Shown: positions 42,716 to 51,570 of the stretch, piece after piece
Numbering within the stretch: the first letter of the stretch is position 1
Layout: each line of letters starts with the position of its first letter
Notes under the pieces: model-generated
Databases searched by the model: none
Told to the model about the DNA's origin: nothing
Seen by the model: only the letters and a program-made list of their open reading frames with translations
Made by a program: the position numbers and the translations under genes
NCBI RefSeq assembly: GCF_004362015.1
Contig: NZ_SNWW01000001.1
Coordinates: forward strand, 731,288-795,287
Direction: 5' to 3'
Source of the DNA: Flavobacterium chryseum
Lineage (GTDB): Bacteria; Bacteroidota; Bacteroidia; Flavobacteriales; Flavobacteriaceae
DNA length: 64,000 nt

Positions 42716-42775
42716 TTCCGAAGCTTCGGAAGAAGGCTTATTACGTGAAAGGGCTTCGACTTCGCTCAGCCTGAC
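42716..42775. repeat. Intergenic repeat with TTCCGAAGCTTCGGAA palindrome and CTTCGACTTCGCTCAG element
   Basis: A 16-bp perfect palindrome (42716-42731) is followed by CTTCGACTTCGCTCAGCCTG (42754-42773), the reverse complement of the CTGAGCnAAGTCGAAG element at 2559-2657. The other parts of the 42606-42997 gap are AT-rich, with AAATTCCAATTATTTG near 42669 resembling other local repeats. No gene was seen there. Confidence 0.55.
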
Positions 42776-42997
42776 ACATAATTTTTTAGATGAACCATTA
42801 AGAGATGAAGGTATTAAGGTATATTTAGAAAGCAGTACTTAATTTTCTTAATCTCTTAATGGTAAAAAACAAAACATTAATGTTTAAGAAAAAAATAGCG
42901 TTAATCTGTGAAATCTTTGGCAAAAAAATAAAATTTAAATGAACTTATATTACTTAAATGGTTCAAAAAAATCATTATTTTTATAAAAATTTGCCAA

Positions 42998-44110
42998 ATG
43001 GAATTAAGTTACTGGGAACTGAAAAATTGGTTCACGAATGTCGATTATACAATCGTGGGCAGCGGCATCGTGGGTTTGTATGCAGCATTGCGCTTACGCG
43101 AAAAATTTCCGGCAGCCAAAATTCTGGTGTTGGAAAAAGGAATGCTGCCACAAGGCGCAAGTACAAAAAATGCCGGTTTTGCCTGTTTCGGAAGTCTTTC
43201 AGAAATTTTGGAAGATTTAAAAACACATACCGAAGAAGATGTCGTACAGCTTATTGAAAAACGCTGGCAAGGTTTGCAATTGCTCCGAAAAAGATTAGGA
43301 GACAATGCAATTGATTTTAAACCTCATGGCGGATATGAATTGTTTCTAAAAGAGGACGAAAGAGGATTTAACGAAACGATAATGCGTTTGCCGTTTATCA
43401 ACGAAATTTTGAAGCCTATTTTTAAAAATGATGTTTTTGCCAAAGAAGTAGACCGATTTGGATTTGAAAATATTCATGAATATTCGATCTTTAATCCGTT
43501 TGAAGCACAGATTGATACCGGAAATATGATGCAGGAATTGCTGAAACAAGCCGTCGCTGCCGATATTTTAATTTTGAATCAACAAACGGTAACAGGATAT
43601 TCAGATTTAGGAAATCAGGTTGAAGTTGTTCTTGGCGATTTTAGCTTTAAATCGAATAAAATACTTTTTGCAACCAATGGTTTTTCAGGTGAATTAACCA
43701 ATGGAGCCGTACAGCCTGCAAGAGCACAGGTTTTAATTACAGAACCTATAAAGAATTTAGATATCAGAGGAACTTTTCATCTGGATCGCGGTTATTATTA
43801 TTTCAGAAACATAGGCGACAGAATCTTACTTGGAGGTGGACGAAATCTCGATTTTGAAACTGAAACCACAACTGAATTTGGCCAGACCAAAATTGTACAA
43901 AATAAGTTGGAAGATTTACTTAAAAATGTAATTTTACCAAACCAGGAATTCCAAATCGCCCATCGTTGGAGCGGAATCATGGGAATTGGAAACAGTAAAA
44001 AACCTGTTGTGTCGCAACTGTCTGAAAACGTGTTTTGTGGAGTGCGTTTAGGCGGAATGGGTGTAGCAATAGGAAGTTTAATAGGAACAGAATTAGCAGA
44101 TTTAATATAA
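42998..44110 (+). CDS. FAD-dependent oxidoreductase (DAO/glycine-oxidase-like)
   Basis: A 370-residue flavoenzyme. The N-terminal FAD site is DYTIVGSGIVGLYAALRL followed by VLEKG. QGASTKNAGFACFGS is the second family motif. The C-terminal part has FRNIGDRILLGGGRN and GVRLGGMGVAIGSLIG, the flavin-contacting end. It probably oxidises an amine or amino acid, but the substrate is not predictable. Its stop overlaps the mtgA start by 1 bp (TAATG), so the two are co-translated although functionally unrelated. Confidence 0.88.
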   Translation: MELSYWELKNWFTNVDYTIVGSGIVGLYAALRLREKFPAAKILVLEKGMLPQGASTKNAGFACFGSLSEILEDLKTHTEEDVVQLIEKRWQGLQLLRKRLGDNAIDFKPHGGYELFLKEDERGFNETIMRLPFINEILKPIFKNDVFAKEVDRFGFENIHEYSIFNPFEAQIDTGNMMQELLKQAVAADILILNQQTVTGYSDLGNQVEVVLGDFSFKSNKILFATNGFSGELTNGAVQPARAQVLITEPIKNLDIRGTFHLDRGYYYFRNIGDRILLGGGRNLDFETETTTEFGQTKIVQNKLEDLLKNVILPNQEFQIAHRWSGIMGIGNSKKPVVSQLSENVFCGVRLGGMGVAIGSLIGTELADLI

Positions 44111-44880
44111 TGGCAGCAACCAAAAAACCGGCACCAAAAAAAACTACCGCAAGTAAACCGAAACCAACCGCTAAAAAGAAGAACCGCTCTTTGGGTGAAA
44201 AAGTAAAATGGTTTTTCATTAAACTAATGTTATGGTTTTTCGGCCTTTCAATTGGTTCTGTGATCTTTTTTAAATTTGTTCCGGTGCCTTTTACGCCATT
44301 AATGATCATTCGTGCAATCGAAAATAAAGCAGGAGGGAAAGAGGTTTATTTTGATCATGACTGGGAACCAATTGAGAAAATTTCGATGAATTTACAAAAA
44401 GCTGTAATCGCCAGTGAAGACGGAACTTTTTTGATACATAATGGTTTCGATTTTAAAGCGCTTCAAAAAGCATACAAAAGCAACGAGCGCGGTCGCCGAA
44501 TTCGTGGTGGAAGTACAATTTCGCAACAAACCGCCAAAAATGTATTTTTATGGCAGGGAAAAAGTTATTTGCGTAAAGGTTTAGAAGCTTATTTTACTGT
44601 TTTAATAGAAATTATCTGGGGCAAAGAACGCATCATGGAAGTCTATTTAAACAGCATCGAAATGGGTGACGGTGTTTATGGCGCTTATGCCGCAACAGAA
44701 CACTGGTACCGCCGGGATGCGTCGAGTTTAACACCAATGCAAGCTGCCGGAATTGCCGCTATTTTGCCCAATCCAAGAAAATTTAAAGCTACAGGTTCAT
44801 CAAGTTACATTAACAGAAGAAAACAGAGAATCGTTCGCGAGATGCGTTATGTTGGAAAAATAAATTATAATGGAAAGTAA
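44110..44880 (+). CDS. mtgA: Monofunctional biosynthetic peptidoglycan transglycosylase
   Basis: A 256-residue GT51 enzyme that polymerises lipid II into glycan strands. A Lys/Pro-rich cytoplasmic tail (TKKPAPKKTTASKPKPTAKK) precedes one transmembrane helix (LMLWFFGLSIGSVIFF). The catalytic Glu is in VIASEDGTFLIHNGFD. RGGSTISQQTAKNVFLW, KERIMEVYLNSIEMGDGVYG and AAILPNPRKF are the later GT51 motifs. No transpeptidase domain follows. It overlaps the oxidoreductase by 1 bp and the next gene by 11 bp. Confidence 0.95.
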   Translation: MAATKKPAPKKTTASKPKPTAKKKNRSLGEKVKWFFIKLMLWFFGLSIGSVIFFKFVPVPFTPLMIIRAIENKAGGKEVYFDHDWEPIEKISMNLQKAVIASEDGTFLIHNGFDFKALQKAYKSNERGRRIRGGSTISQQTAKNVFLWQGKSYLRKGLEAYFTVLIEIIWGKERIMEVYLNSIEMGDGVYGAYAATEHWYRRDASSLTPMQAAGIAAILPNPRKFKATGSSSYINRRKQRIVREMRYVGKINYNGK

Positions 44881-45817
44881 AAAAGCATTTTTTGCTTTTC
44901 TGATATTGACTACAACGTTGACTTTTGGACAAGGAAAAACTAAAGAAATAGGTTTTATAACCGACAATGATTTATACACATCGTCTAAAAATGATATGTA
45001 TTATACGAATGGTTTAGAACTTTTTTACCGATTTTTATCGAAGAACAACAACGAGAAAATCAATAAAAAAATAACTGAATTTCGAGTTGGGCAATATATA
45101 TATAATCCAAGATATATTAACAAAGAAGCGGCCAATGATAACAATCGTCCTTTTACGGGTTATCTTTTTGCCGAAGCCGGAAGAAGTTTCTTTTACCAGT
45201 CAGAATCAGTTTTAAAAACCGATTTTCAAATTGGTTATATGGGGCCAAATGCCTTTGGTCGCGAAACACAGGAAAGCTTTCACCATGTTATTGGTTATAA
45301 AACCGTTTACGGTTGGGAGAACCAGCTTCATAACGCTTTAGGGATTCAGGCGCATGTTTTGTATTCTAAAAAATTGTTTAAAAGCAATCCCAAAGAATTT
45401 ATAGATCTAAATTTTCAGTCGGAAGCAAATCTGGGCACTATTTTTACCGGAGTTTCAGCAGGTTTCCTGACCCGAATTGGTTTTAAGAAATTACTCCCAA
45501 TTTACGATTCGAATTTGCATGATGCTTCTGTAAATTCTCAACCGCAGTTTAATGTGAGAGAATTTTATTTTTATGCGATTCCAAGTATCAATTACCAATT
45601 TTACGATGCTACAATCGAAGGAAGTATGTTCAGCAATACAAGTCCGGTAACTTTCGAATTGATTCCGTGGCGCTTTAATGCCGAGTTTGGTTTAAAATAC
45701 CGACACAATAATTTCAATTTGTCTTACTCTTTTATTTATCACGGAAAAGAATTAGAAAGTCATGATATGACGGGCTCTTTTTATGGAAGTATTCGATTGG
45801 GGTATTTGTTGAGGTAG
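44870..45817 (+). CDS. Lipid A deacylase LpxR-like outer membrane protein (DUF2219)
   Basis: A 315-residue outer-membrane beta-barrel with signal peptide (FFAFLILTTTLTFGQ). The N-terminal TDNDLYTSSKNDMYYTNGLE matches the LpxR catalytic-metal region. GYMGPNAFGRETQESFHHVI and GWENQLHNA match later motifs. In other bacteria LpxR removes the 3'-acyloxyacyl chain of lipid A. The C-terminus ends in an aromatic/Leu-type barrel strand. It overlaps mtgA by 11 bp, suggesting an envelope-related operon. Confidence 0.85.
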   Translation: MESKKAFFAFLILTTTLTFGQGKTKEIGFITDNDLYTSSKNDMYYTNGLELFYRFLSKNNNEKINKKITEFRVGQYIYNPRYINKEAANDNNRPFTGYLFAEAGRSFFYQSESVLKTDFQIGYMGPNAFGRETQESFHHVIGYKTVYGWENQLHNALGIQAHVLYSKKLFKSNPKEFIDLNFQSEANLGTIFTGVSAGFLTRIGFKKLLPIYDSNLHDASVNSQPQFNVREFYFYAIPSINYQFYDATIEGSMFSNTSPVTFELIPWRFNAEFGLKYRHNNFNLSYSFIYHGKELESHDMTGSFYGSIRLGYLLR

Positions 45818-45854
45818 GTTATAAATGAGAACGATAACTAAAAAAAAACTTTAA

Positions 45855-45982
45855 AGTCCTTACGGGACAAATGTTTTGCATTTAATATTTATTTACCAAT
45901 ATTTAATTTCTACGAAATACTCCGTTAGGAGTTACATATTGGTAGTAGAAAGCAACGTATCCAATAAATATCCCGTAGGGAT
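45855..45982. repeat. Array of mini-palindromes (GTCC...GGAC, ACTCC...GGAGT, ATCCC...GGGAT)
   Basis: Three short palindromes are present: GTCC-TTACG-GGAC (45855-45867), ACTCC-GTTA-GGAGT (45919-45932) and ATCCC-GTA-GGGAT (45970-45982). ACCAATAT and ATATTGGT bracket the middle one. It may be a dispersed multi-hairpin element like the one at 59358-59457. It fills the gap between two genes, and no frame is seen. Confidence 0.55.
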
Positions 45983-46011
45983 TATATAAATATTTAATCT
46001 TTTTATTTGTC

Positions 46012-46365
46012 CTATTCGGAAATTGCTATTAAAAAGTATACAATTGATGAAATTAAAAGAACCAATCCAATAATAAGAAGTACGTCATCTTCTGTAGTAC
46101 TTAAGCTTTTTTTGGCTAGCTGATAACGAACAATTAATAGCCCGATTTCATAGAAAAACAAAAAACCAATTAAGGTGATCAAACCGTAAACTTTTTCTAA
46201 TCCGCCGCTTCCGCCAAAAGCGCCTTCATGTGCAAACCAGCCAATAATAAGACCCAACGGAATAACCAGTAATGAAGATTTTATAAGTAGTGGACTGCCT
46301 TTCCAGAACAATAATGCAAGTAGTGCGATTATGGGCAATAATAACCAGCGTAGTAATATTGTCAT
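46012..46365 (-). CDS. Hypothetical integral membrane protein
   Basis: A 117-residue protein made of four hydrophobic helices (LLRWLLLPIIALLALLFW, SLLVIPLGLIIGWFAH, LITLIGFLFFYEIGLLIV, LLIIGLVLLISSIVYFLI) linked by short loops, one Gly-rich (EGAFGGSGGLEKV). Family not recognised. It stands alone between repeats and a terminator hairpin. Confidence 0.65.
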   Translation of the reverse strand: MTILLRWLLLPIIALLALLFWKGSPLLIKSSLLVIPLGLIIGWFAHEGAFGGSGGLEKVYGLITLIGFLFFYEIGLLIVRYQLAKKSLSTTEDDVLLIIGLVLLISSIVYFLIAISE

Positions 46366-46488
46366 CTTTTAAGTTTTTAATTTGAAATTATAAATATTTC
46401 GCTCTATATAATTTCATGTAAGTTAATTAAAAACGATTTTATTTTGAACAAAAGATCTTCTGAAAATAAAACTTACTCACATAACGCA

Positions 46489-46526
46489 AAAAAGGAGTCA
46501 TAGTAAATACTAATAACTCCTTTTTT
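46489..46526 (-). terminator. Terminator after the 261-residue secreted protein gene
   Basis: AAAAAAGGAGT pairs with ACTCCTTTTTT around a 17-nt loop, 24 bp past the stop of the gene at 46550. Confidence 0.75.
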
Positions 46527-46549
46527 GAAAAATATAATTTTAAAATTCT

Positions 46550-47335
46550 TTATTTGCTGTGACCTAGATTGTAACCATTGACAGCAAGTTTTTTTACAAT
46601 ATTTATTGCTGTAATGTCTTTGCTCATTTTGTAGCCAATAAAATTTCCGCCGTTGTCAAACTCTACTTTAAAAACTTTTTTATCGTACGTTATTATTTCC
46701 TTGTTTAGATATTTATCATAACCCTGAACCGTTCCCATTTGTGCAAACCAGGTTGCAATTAAATTATGGTCTAAGTCTGTTACTTCATATTTTTCGACCT
46801 GGCCATTTTTAGTAATCATCGAGATGTAGCCAATTTTCTGGTTTTTGCTCAGGATATTGCCGCTGTCATCTAAAGTTAAATCAAGAGCATCGGTAATTTT
46901 TTTCTCTGCATTCTCTTGTTTACAACCGTATTTTTCGCCCAAACCAGTTGGTGTATCATTTAGAAATGCATTTATTTTTTCTAACTGAACGCCGTTTTCT
47001 GTAATCATTTCCTTTGCAAACAAAGTTTGAACAATACTTCTGTCTACATTAAAAGGCGAATATTTTGCAAAATCAAGATCGTTAGATTTTTTATCATTTT
47101 CATTAAAAACTTCAATATAAACTTTACCCGGTGTTGTCGTATTGCAAATTCTCATGTAAGCAGTAATCGTGTTTGTACCGTCTAAATTCGAGATTTTGTA
47201 TTCGCGAAGTACTTTTGTAGAAATTTTCGCAATTGGTTTTCCGTCTAATAAGACTTCTCCCTTTTTGATTTTAAATTCTTGTGCAAAAGAATTAATGCTT
47301 ATTAATACAAATAAAGCTAGAATGATTTTTTTCAT
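46550..47335 (-). CDS. Hypothetical secreted protein
   Basis: A 261-residue protein with a signal peptide (KIILALFVLISINSFAQ). The mature N-terminus (KIKKGEVLLDGKPIAKISTK) and the rest alternate strands and turns without a recognised domain. It ends AVNGYNLGHSK. Possibly periplasmic. It lies next to tRNA-Ala on the same strand. Confidence 0.7.
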   Translation of the reverse strand: MKKIILALFVLISINSFAQEFKIKKGEVLLDGKPIAKISTKVLREYKISNLDGTNTITAYMRICNTTTPGKVYIEVFNENDKKSNDLDFAKYSPFNVDRSIVQTLFAKEMITENGVQLEKINAFLNDTPTGLGEKYGCKQENAEKKITDALDLTLDDSGNILSKNQKIGYISMITKNGQVEKYEVTDLDHNLIATWFAQMGTVQGYDKYLNKEIITYDKKVFKVEFDNGGNFIGYKMSKDITAINIVKKLAVNGYNLGHSK

Positions 47336-47359
47336 ATGGTTTTTAGTTTAATGAATAAA

Positions 47360-47391
47360 AAAACCGTATCACAATAAAGTAATACGGTTTG
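47360..47391 (-). terminator. Terminator of tRNA-Ala
   Basis: AAACCGTAT pairs with ATACGGTTT directly after the tRNA 3' end (minus strand) and is followed by T-runs on that strand. Confidence 0.75.
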
Positions 47392-47465
47392 TGGAGAATA
47401 CCGGATTCGAACCGGTCACCCCTTGCCTGCCAGGCAAGTACTCTAGCCAAATGAGCTAATCCCCC
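47392..47465 (-). tRNA. tRNA-Ala (GGC)
   Basis: 74-nt cloverleaf on the minus strand. The acceptor stem starts GGGGGAT and carries the alanine identity pair G3:U70. The anticodon stem-loop CTTGCCTGGCAGGCAAG has GGC. The T-arm is ACCGGTTCGAATCCGGT, discriminator A, no encoded CCA. Its promoter is visible upstream. Confidence 0.93.
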
Positions 47466-47475
47466 AATTGTGTAG

Positions 47476-47506
47476 CAAATAAAGTCAATTAATTTTCAAA
47501 AAACAA
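47476..47506 (-). promoter_or_regulatory. Promoter of tRNA-Ala
   Basis: Minus strand: TTG (47504-47506), 20 bp, then TTTATTTG (47476-47483), one base from TAnnTTTG, 10 bp ahead of the tRNA 5' end. Confidence 0.55.
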
Positions 47507-47524
47507 ATTTCAAATCGGCTTCAG

Positions 47525-47554
47525 TTGAAAATAGTTGCCAAAATCGTAACTTTA
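47525..47554 (+). promoter_or_regulatory. Promoter of the enoyl-CoA hydratase gene
   Basis: TTG (47525-47527), 19 bp, TAACTTTA (47547-47554), 16 bp ahead of the ATG at 47571. The last base of the -7 box differs from consensus. Confidence 0.45.
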
Positions 47555-47570
47555 CCATAAAAACTATTTT

Positions 47571-48335
47571 ATGAGTTCAGAAATTCAAAAGGGATCTTTA
47601 GAAACTACTTTTCAAAATAATATTGCAACCGTTCAATTTGGTCATCCGGCGAGTAATTCTTTCCCACGAGAATTGTTAGATCGCTTAACTGCCGAAATTA
47701 ATTCTTTAAGTCGAAATGAAACTATTTCGGTTATTATTTTGCAAAGCGAAGGTTCGAAAGCCTTTTGTTCAGGCGCTTCGTTTGATGAACTTCTGACAGT
47801 AGAAAATGAAGAACAGGGAACCGAATTTTTCTCTGGTTTTGCACATTTGCTAAATGCCATGCGAAATTGCTCTAAACTAATTGTAGGTCGTGTTCAGGGA
47901 AAAGCAGTTGGCGGTGGAGTAGGGATTATTGCCACTTGCGATTATGTTTTGGCTACGACCGAAAGCGCTATAAAACTTTCTGAACTGGCAATTGGCATCG
48001 GTCCGTTTGTGATCGAGCCGGCCGTTTCACGTAAAATTGGTAAAACCGCCATGACCGAAATGACATTAGCCGCACACGAATGGAAATCTGCAGAATGGGC
48101 GCTTCAAAACGGATTGTATGCTTCGCTTCATTCTTCAGAAGAACTGGATGCAGCCGTTGCCAATTTTGCTCAAAAATTAAGCTCGTACAATCCGGAAGCT
48201 TTACACGAAATGAAGAAAATTATCTGGGAAGGAACAGAACAATGGGAATCATTACTTATTGAAAGAGCCGCGATTACTGGTAAATTGGTTTTATCTGATT
48301 TTAGCAGAAATGCTTTGACACAGTTTAAGAAATAA
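47571..48335 (+). CDS. Enoyl-CoA hydratase/isomerase family protein
   Basis: A 254-residue crotonase-fold protein. The oxyanion-hole motifs are visible: SEGSKAFCSGASFDELLTV and RVQGKAVGGGVGIIATCDYV. SELAIGIGPFVIEPAVSRKIG contains the second active-site region. The usual Glu of hydratases around this loop is not evident (IGPFVIEP), so it may be an isomerase or a specialised hydratase. It is a single gene followed by a strong hairpin. Confidence 0.88.
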   Translation: MSSEIQKGSLETTFQNNIATVQFGHPASNSFPRELLDRLTAEINSLSRNETISVIILQSEGSKAFCSGASFDELLTVENEEQGTEFFSGFAHLLNAMRNCSKLIVGRVQGKAVGGGVGIIATCDYVLATTESAIKLSELAIGIGPFVIEPAVSRKIGKTAMTEMTLAAHEWKSAEWALQNGLYASLHSSEELDAAVANFAQKLSSYNPEALHEMKKIIWEGTEQWESLLIERAAITGKLVLSDFSRNALTQFKK

Positions 48336-48343
48336 AAAAAAGG

Positions 48344-48397
48344 AAATCCCAAATTCCAATATAGAACTCAATGCTCTATTGGAATTTGGGATTTTTC
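48344..48397 (+). terminator. Long hairpin terminator after the enoyl-CoA hydratase gene
   Basis: AAATCCCAAATTCCAATA pairs with TATTGGAATTTGGGATTT nearly perfectly around a short loop, then TTTC. The same AAATTCCAAT/ATTGGAATTT pairing occurs at 32897-32952 and near 42660, so this is also a dispersed repeat. Confidence 0.7.
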
Positions 48398-48435
48398 TTT
48401 ATTTGGAATTTATTATTTAAACGGTTATTAATTTG

Positions 48436-48443
48436 TAAATTTG
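48436..48443 (+). promoter_or_regulatory. -7 box upstream of queD
   Basis: TAAATTTG matches the consensus, 19 bp ahead of the ATG at 48463. A TTG at the correct distance is not apparent. Confidence 0.35.
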
Positions 48444-48462
48444 CAACCTAAAATTCAAATCG

Positions 48463-48912
48463 ATGAGTAATATCAGAATTACAAAACAATTTAGTTTCGA
48501 AACCGGTCACGCTTTGTACGGTTACGACGGAAAATGCAAAAACGTTCACGGACACAGTTATAAATTGTCGGTAACAGTTATTGGTTCGCCAATAACGGAT
48601 CGGACAAATGTAAAATTCGGAATGGTAATTGATTTTTCGGATCTAAAGAAAATTGTAAAAGAAGAAATCGTCGATCAGTTTGATCATGCAACCGTTTTTA
48701 ATGAAACGACACCGCATATCGAATTGGCAAATGAATTAAAAAACCGTGGACATCACGTAATTTTGGTTGATTATCAGCCAACAAGTGAAAATATGGTAGT
48801 TGATTTTTCTGAAAGAATCATCGCGCGTTTGCCAAAAGAAATTTCTCTTTTTTCCCTTAAACTTCAGGAAACAGAATCGTCATTCGCAGAATGGTATGCA
48901 TCTGATAATTAA
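48463..48912 (+). CDS. queD: 6-carboxy-5,6,7,8-tetrahydropterin synthase
   Basis: A 149-residue T-fold enzyme that converts dihydroneopterin triphosphate to 6-carboxytetrahydropterin, the second step toward queuosine and 7-deazaguanine. It has FETGHALYGYDGKCKNVHGH, which provides zinc ligands and the catalytic Cys, FGMVIDFSDLK, FDHATVFNET and ENMVVDFSERI with Glu as pterin anchor. Length is normal. It stands alone here, with no queC or queE gene beside it. Confidence 0.93.
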   Translation: MSNIRITKQFSFETGHALYGYDGKCKNVHGHSYKLSVTVIGSPITDRTNVKFGMVIDFSDLKKIVKEEIVDQFDHATVFNETTPHIELANELKNRGHHVILVDYQPTSENMVVDFSERIIARLPKEISLFSLKLQETESSFAEWYASDN

Positions 48913-49015
48913 TTAGTCGAAAAGTCCAAAGTCCAAAGTCGAAAAGTCCATATCTAAGAAGTCTAACATCTAAGAAGTCCAACAATCTAAGCAGTCTAAA
49001 AATCTAATAATCTAA

Positions 49016-49759
49016 ATGAAAAAAGTATATTTCGCTTCTGATCAGCATTTTGGAGCTCCAACTTCTGAGTTGAGTTTGCCTCGCGAACAAAAATTTGTAG
49101 CCTGGTTAGATGTGGTAAAACAAGATGCCGAAGCTATTTTTTTATTGGGAGATTTGTTTGATTTCTGGTTCGAATATAAAACCGTTGTGCCAAAAGGATT
49201 TGTGCGTGTTTTAGGTAAACTTGCTGAAATTCGTGATAGCGGAATCCCGATTTATTTTTTCGTTGGAAATCATGATTTATGGATGAATGATTATTTTCAA
49301 ACTGAATTGAATATTCCCGTTTATCATGATAACAAGGAATTCACTTTTAACGGGAAAACCTTTTTAATAGGTCACGGCGACGGAAAAGGCCCAGGTGATA
49401 AAGGATATAAGCGAATGAAAAAGGTATTTACAAATCCGTTTTCAAAATGGCTTTTTCGCTGGTTGCATCCGGATGTTGGTGTGAGTTTAGCGCAATATTT
49501 ATCCGTTAAAAACAAACTGATTTCGGGTGCCGAAGATGTAAAATTTTTAGGAGAAGAAAACGAATGGCTGGTTTTATACGCCAAACGCAAACTCGAAACC
49601 AAACATTACAATTACTTTATTTTCGGACACCGTCATTTACCAATGATTATTCCGGTTGGAGAAGATTCCAATTATGTAAATCTTGGCGACTGGATTGGTT
49701 ATTTTACCTATGGAGTTTTTGATGGCGAAACTTTCGAACTTCAAAAATTCGAACAATAA
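49016..49759 (+). CDS. UDP-2,3-diacylglucosamine diphosphatase (LpxH-like)
   Basis: A 247-residue calcineurin-like phosphoesterase. Metal motifs are visible in order: FASDQHFGAP, LLGDLFDFWFEY, FVGNHDLWMND, GHGDGKGPGDKGYKRM and IFGHRHLPMI. The FWFEY and GPGDKGYK parts are specific to the LpxH/LpxG-like lipid A branch, which cleaves the pyrophosphate of UDP-diacylglucosamine. The 100-bp spacer before it contains AAGTCCAAAGTC/CTAAGAAGTC-type low-complexity repeats. Convergent with the cytochrome gene. Confidence 0.9.
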   Translation: MKKVYFASDQHFGAPTSELSLPREQKFVAWLDVVKQDAEAIFLLGDLFDFWFEYKTVVPKGFVRVLGKLAEIRDSGIPIYFFVGNHDLWMNDYFQTELNIPVYHDNKEFTFNGKTFLIGHGDGKGPGDKGYKRMKKVFTNPFSKWLFRWLHPDVGVSLAQYLSVKNKLISGAEDVKFLGEENEWLVLYAKRKLETKHYNYFIFGHRHLPMIIPVGEDSNYVNLGDWIGYFTYGVFDGETFELQKFEQ

Positions 49760-50971
49760 TTAATTTTTATTGGCCGGATAAATAGCAATTTTGTGTGTTC
49801 GTAAAGAATAACTCGACATTGCCGCTTTATTTGATTGTTGAAAACGGATTGCTTTTGAATCTTGTTTCGGCATATGACATTCCACACAATTGTTTGCTAA
49901 CATCGCTTTTGAAATCGTTTTTAAAGTCGCCTCGTTATGCGTTACACCCTGATGACAACTCATGCAAATTTTAGAATACGTTTTTAGATTTTGAGATGCA
50001 TTTTCATGGGGATTATGACAAGTCATACAATCCATAGTTTCACTTTTCTTAAAACATTTGCTTTGAGAAAGTAATCCCAATTGATTTCCGTGAACATCAT
50101 AATGAATGCTGTCATTTGATCCCGGAACAGCTCTAAAATAATCTGAAAGATTATCTCCGGGCTTAAATTCAAAACGTGATTTCATTTTATATTTATCATT
50201 TCCGGAATGGCAAAGCGCGCATGCATCTATTTTTTGCTGCCTTTTTAAGTTTTTGAAAGCAACAATATTTTGAGCAATCTTTAAATCAGGAAATTTTAAA
50301 TGTGTCTGAACATGTTTTTTTGCCGGACCGTGGCAGCGTTCACAATCAATACCATAAATCAGCGTTTTTTTGTTCACAAAATCTTCCACTTCCATAGTCA
50401 TAAAAGTAATGCTATCCGAACTGGTGGTAATATATCTACTCGCAATATTAGAGCTGTGGCATCCGTAACATTCTTTTTCTACTTTTCTTTCGAAATTAGT
50501 TGTAGTTGCAGAATAACCCGGACTTGTTGCCCACGAATTTATCGATTTATAGTACGAAATAGGAAGTTCGTAACTATAATGATTTTTCCAGTATGCGCTG
50601 GTTTGGGCGTGTTTGGTTCCAAATAAAACTTCAAACGGATAAGCTTTAACTTCTTTATTGTTTTTATACAAAACCTGATACATTGTATCGTTTCGCTCTT
50701 CCATCACTAATTTTGTGTCTTTATCATAAACAAAGATATTTTTACCATCTTTAAAATGTCCCAGAATATTTTCTTTAGTTGCCGGAGCTGTGGCTTTGAA
50801 ATGTGAAGTATGAAAAGCCGATTCAGATTGTGCCTGATGACATTGAATACAGCTTTCAGAACCGGCATAATCGGTTCCGCGCGGATCAATATAATTGTCA
50901 GATTCATTCTTGCAGCTTGTAAAAAATGTGGTCAAGACAGCAATGACAAAAAGAATTCTTATTTTTTTCAT
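49760..50971 (-). CDS. Seven-haem cytochrome c lipoprotein
   Basis: A 403-residue lipoprotein (LFVIAVLTTFFTSCKNES) with seven CxxCH haem motifs: CIQCH, CYGCH, CERCH, CALCH, CMTCH, CMSCH and CVECH. It has no recognisable catalytic domain of nitrite reductase (NrfA). It resembles the cytochrome c554-like multihaem electron carriers of Bacteroidota and could shuttle electrons or reduce a small nitrogen or sulfur oxide in the periplasm. The substrate is unknown. No dedicated maturation genes are nearby. Confidence 0.87.
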   Translation of the reverse strand: MKKIRILFVIAVLTTFFTSCKNESDNYIDPRGTDYAGSESCIQCHQAQSESAFHTSHFKATAPATKENILGHFKDGKNIFVYDKDTKLVMEERNDTMYQVLYKNNKEVKAYPFEVLFGTKHAQTSAYWKNHYSYELPISYYKSINSWATSPGYSATTTNFERKVEKECYGCHSSNIASRYITTSSDSITFMTMEVEDFVNKKTLIYGIDCERCHGPAKKHVQTHLKFPDLKIAQNIVAFKNLKRQQKIDACALCHSGNDKYKMKSRFEFKPGDNLSDYFRAVPGSNDSIHYDVHGNQLGLLSQSKCFKKSETMDCMTCHNPHENASQNLKTYSKICMSCHQGVTHNEATLKTISKAMLANNCVECHMPKQDSKAIRFQQSNKAAMSSYSLRTHKIAIYPANKN

Positions 50972-51064
50972 TATTGTAAATATACTTTTTTTTGAAGAAA
51001 ATCAAAATATATTTCAATTATGAAAGAATGTAGTTAAATATTTAATATAGTTCTGAATTGATAG

Positions 51065-51421
51065 CTAATTCATGCCGGCTCCGTAAACATATTCGTCAAG
51101 ATCAATTCGGAACAAAGAACCTTCAACCAAATCTTTTATCGATTTTAATTCCGTCATAGAAACCGCCAAATCGATAGAAGCGCAAGGTGTTTTCAATAAA
51201 AATTTATGGCAGGAATATTTTAATTCGCAAGCTTCACAACAGCCATTTTCGATCATGCTGTCTTCTATTAAATCGCAAAACTGATTCAATTCCTGAACGC
51301 TAAAATAGAATCCGGTTTCTTTAAAAACCAATTGCACTTTGTCAGTTATGGTTTCGTTTTCCTTTTTCCAGTAAAACGCAATTCCAAAATTGTTGTGGTA
51401 TAACTGTTCTATTTCTTTCAT
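51065..51421 (-). CDS. Hypothetical protein with Cys-rich centre (DUF6686-like)
   Basis: A 118-residue soluble protein. A compact Cys cluster (IENGCCEACELKYSCHKFLL) in the middle could bind iron or zinc, and a fifth Cys follows (KTPCASIDL). Conserved-looking start KEIEQLYHNNFGIAFYWKKE. It lies alone between AT-rich spacers. No function assigned. Confidence 0.65.
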   Translation of the reverse strand: MKEIEQLYHNNFGIAFYWKKENETITDKVQLVFKETGFYFSVQELNQFCDLIEDSMIENGCCEACELKYSCHKFLLKTPCASIDLAVSMTELKSIKDLVEGSLFRIDLDEYVYGAGMN

Positions 51422-51570
51422 TACAAATCCTTTTATTGTAACAAATATAAATATTATTTATATCAATTCTAAATAAAAGAATCATAAAATAATAAAAAAA
51501 TATTCGCCATTATAAGTCTTATAATGGGGTTTTAAAAGATATACTTAAACTTTATTTATATCATTTATAT

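Noticed and set aside
42958..43257. Plus- and minus-strand frames over the FAD oxidoreductase start
   Set aside because: They overlap a gene with clear FAD motifs and have no recognisable features of their own.
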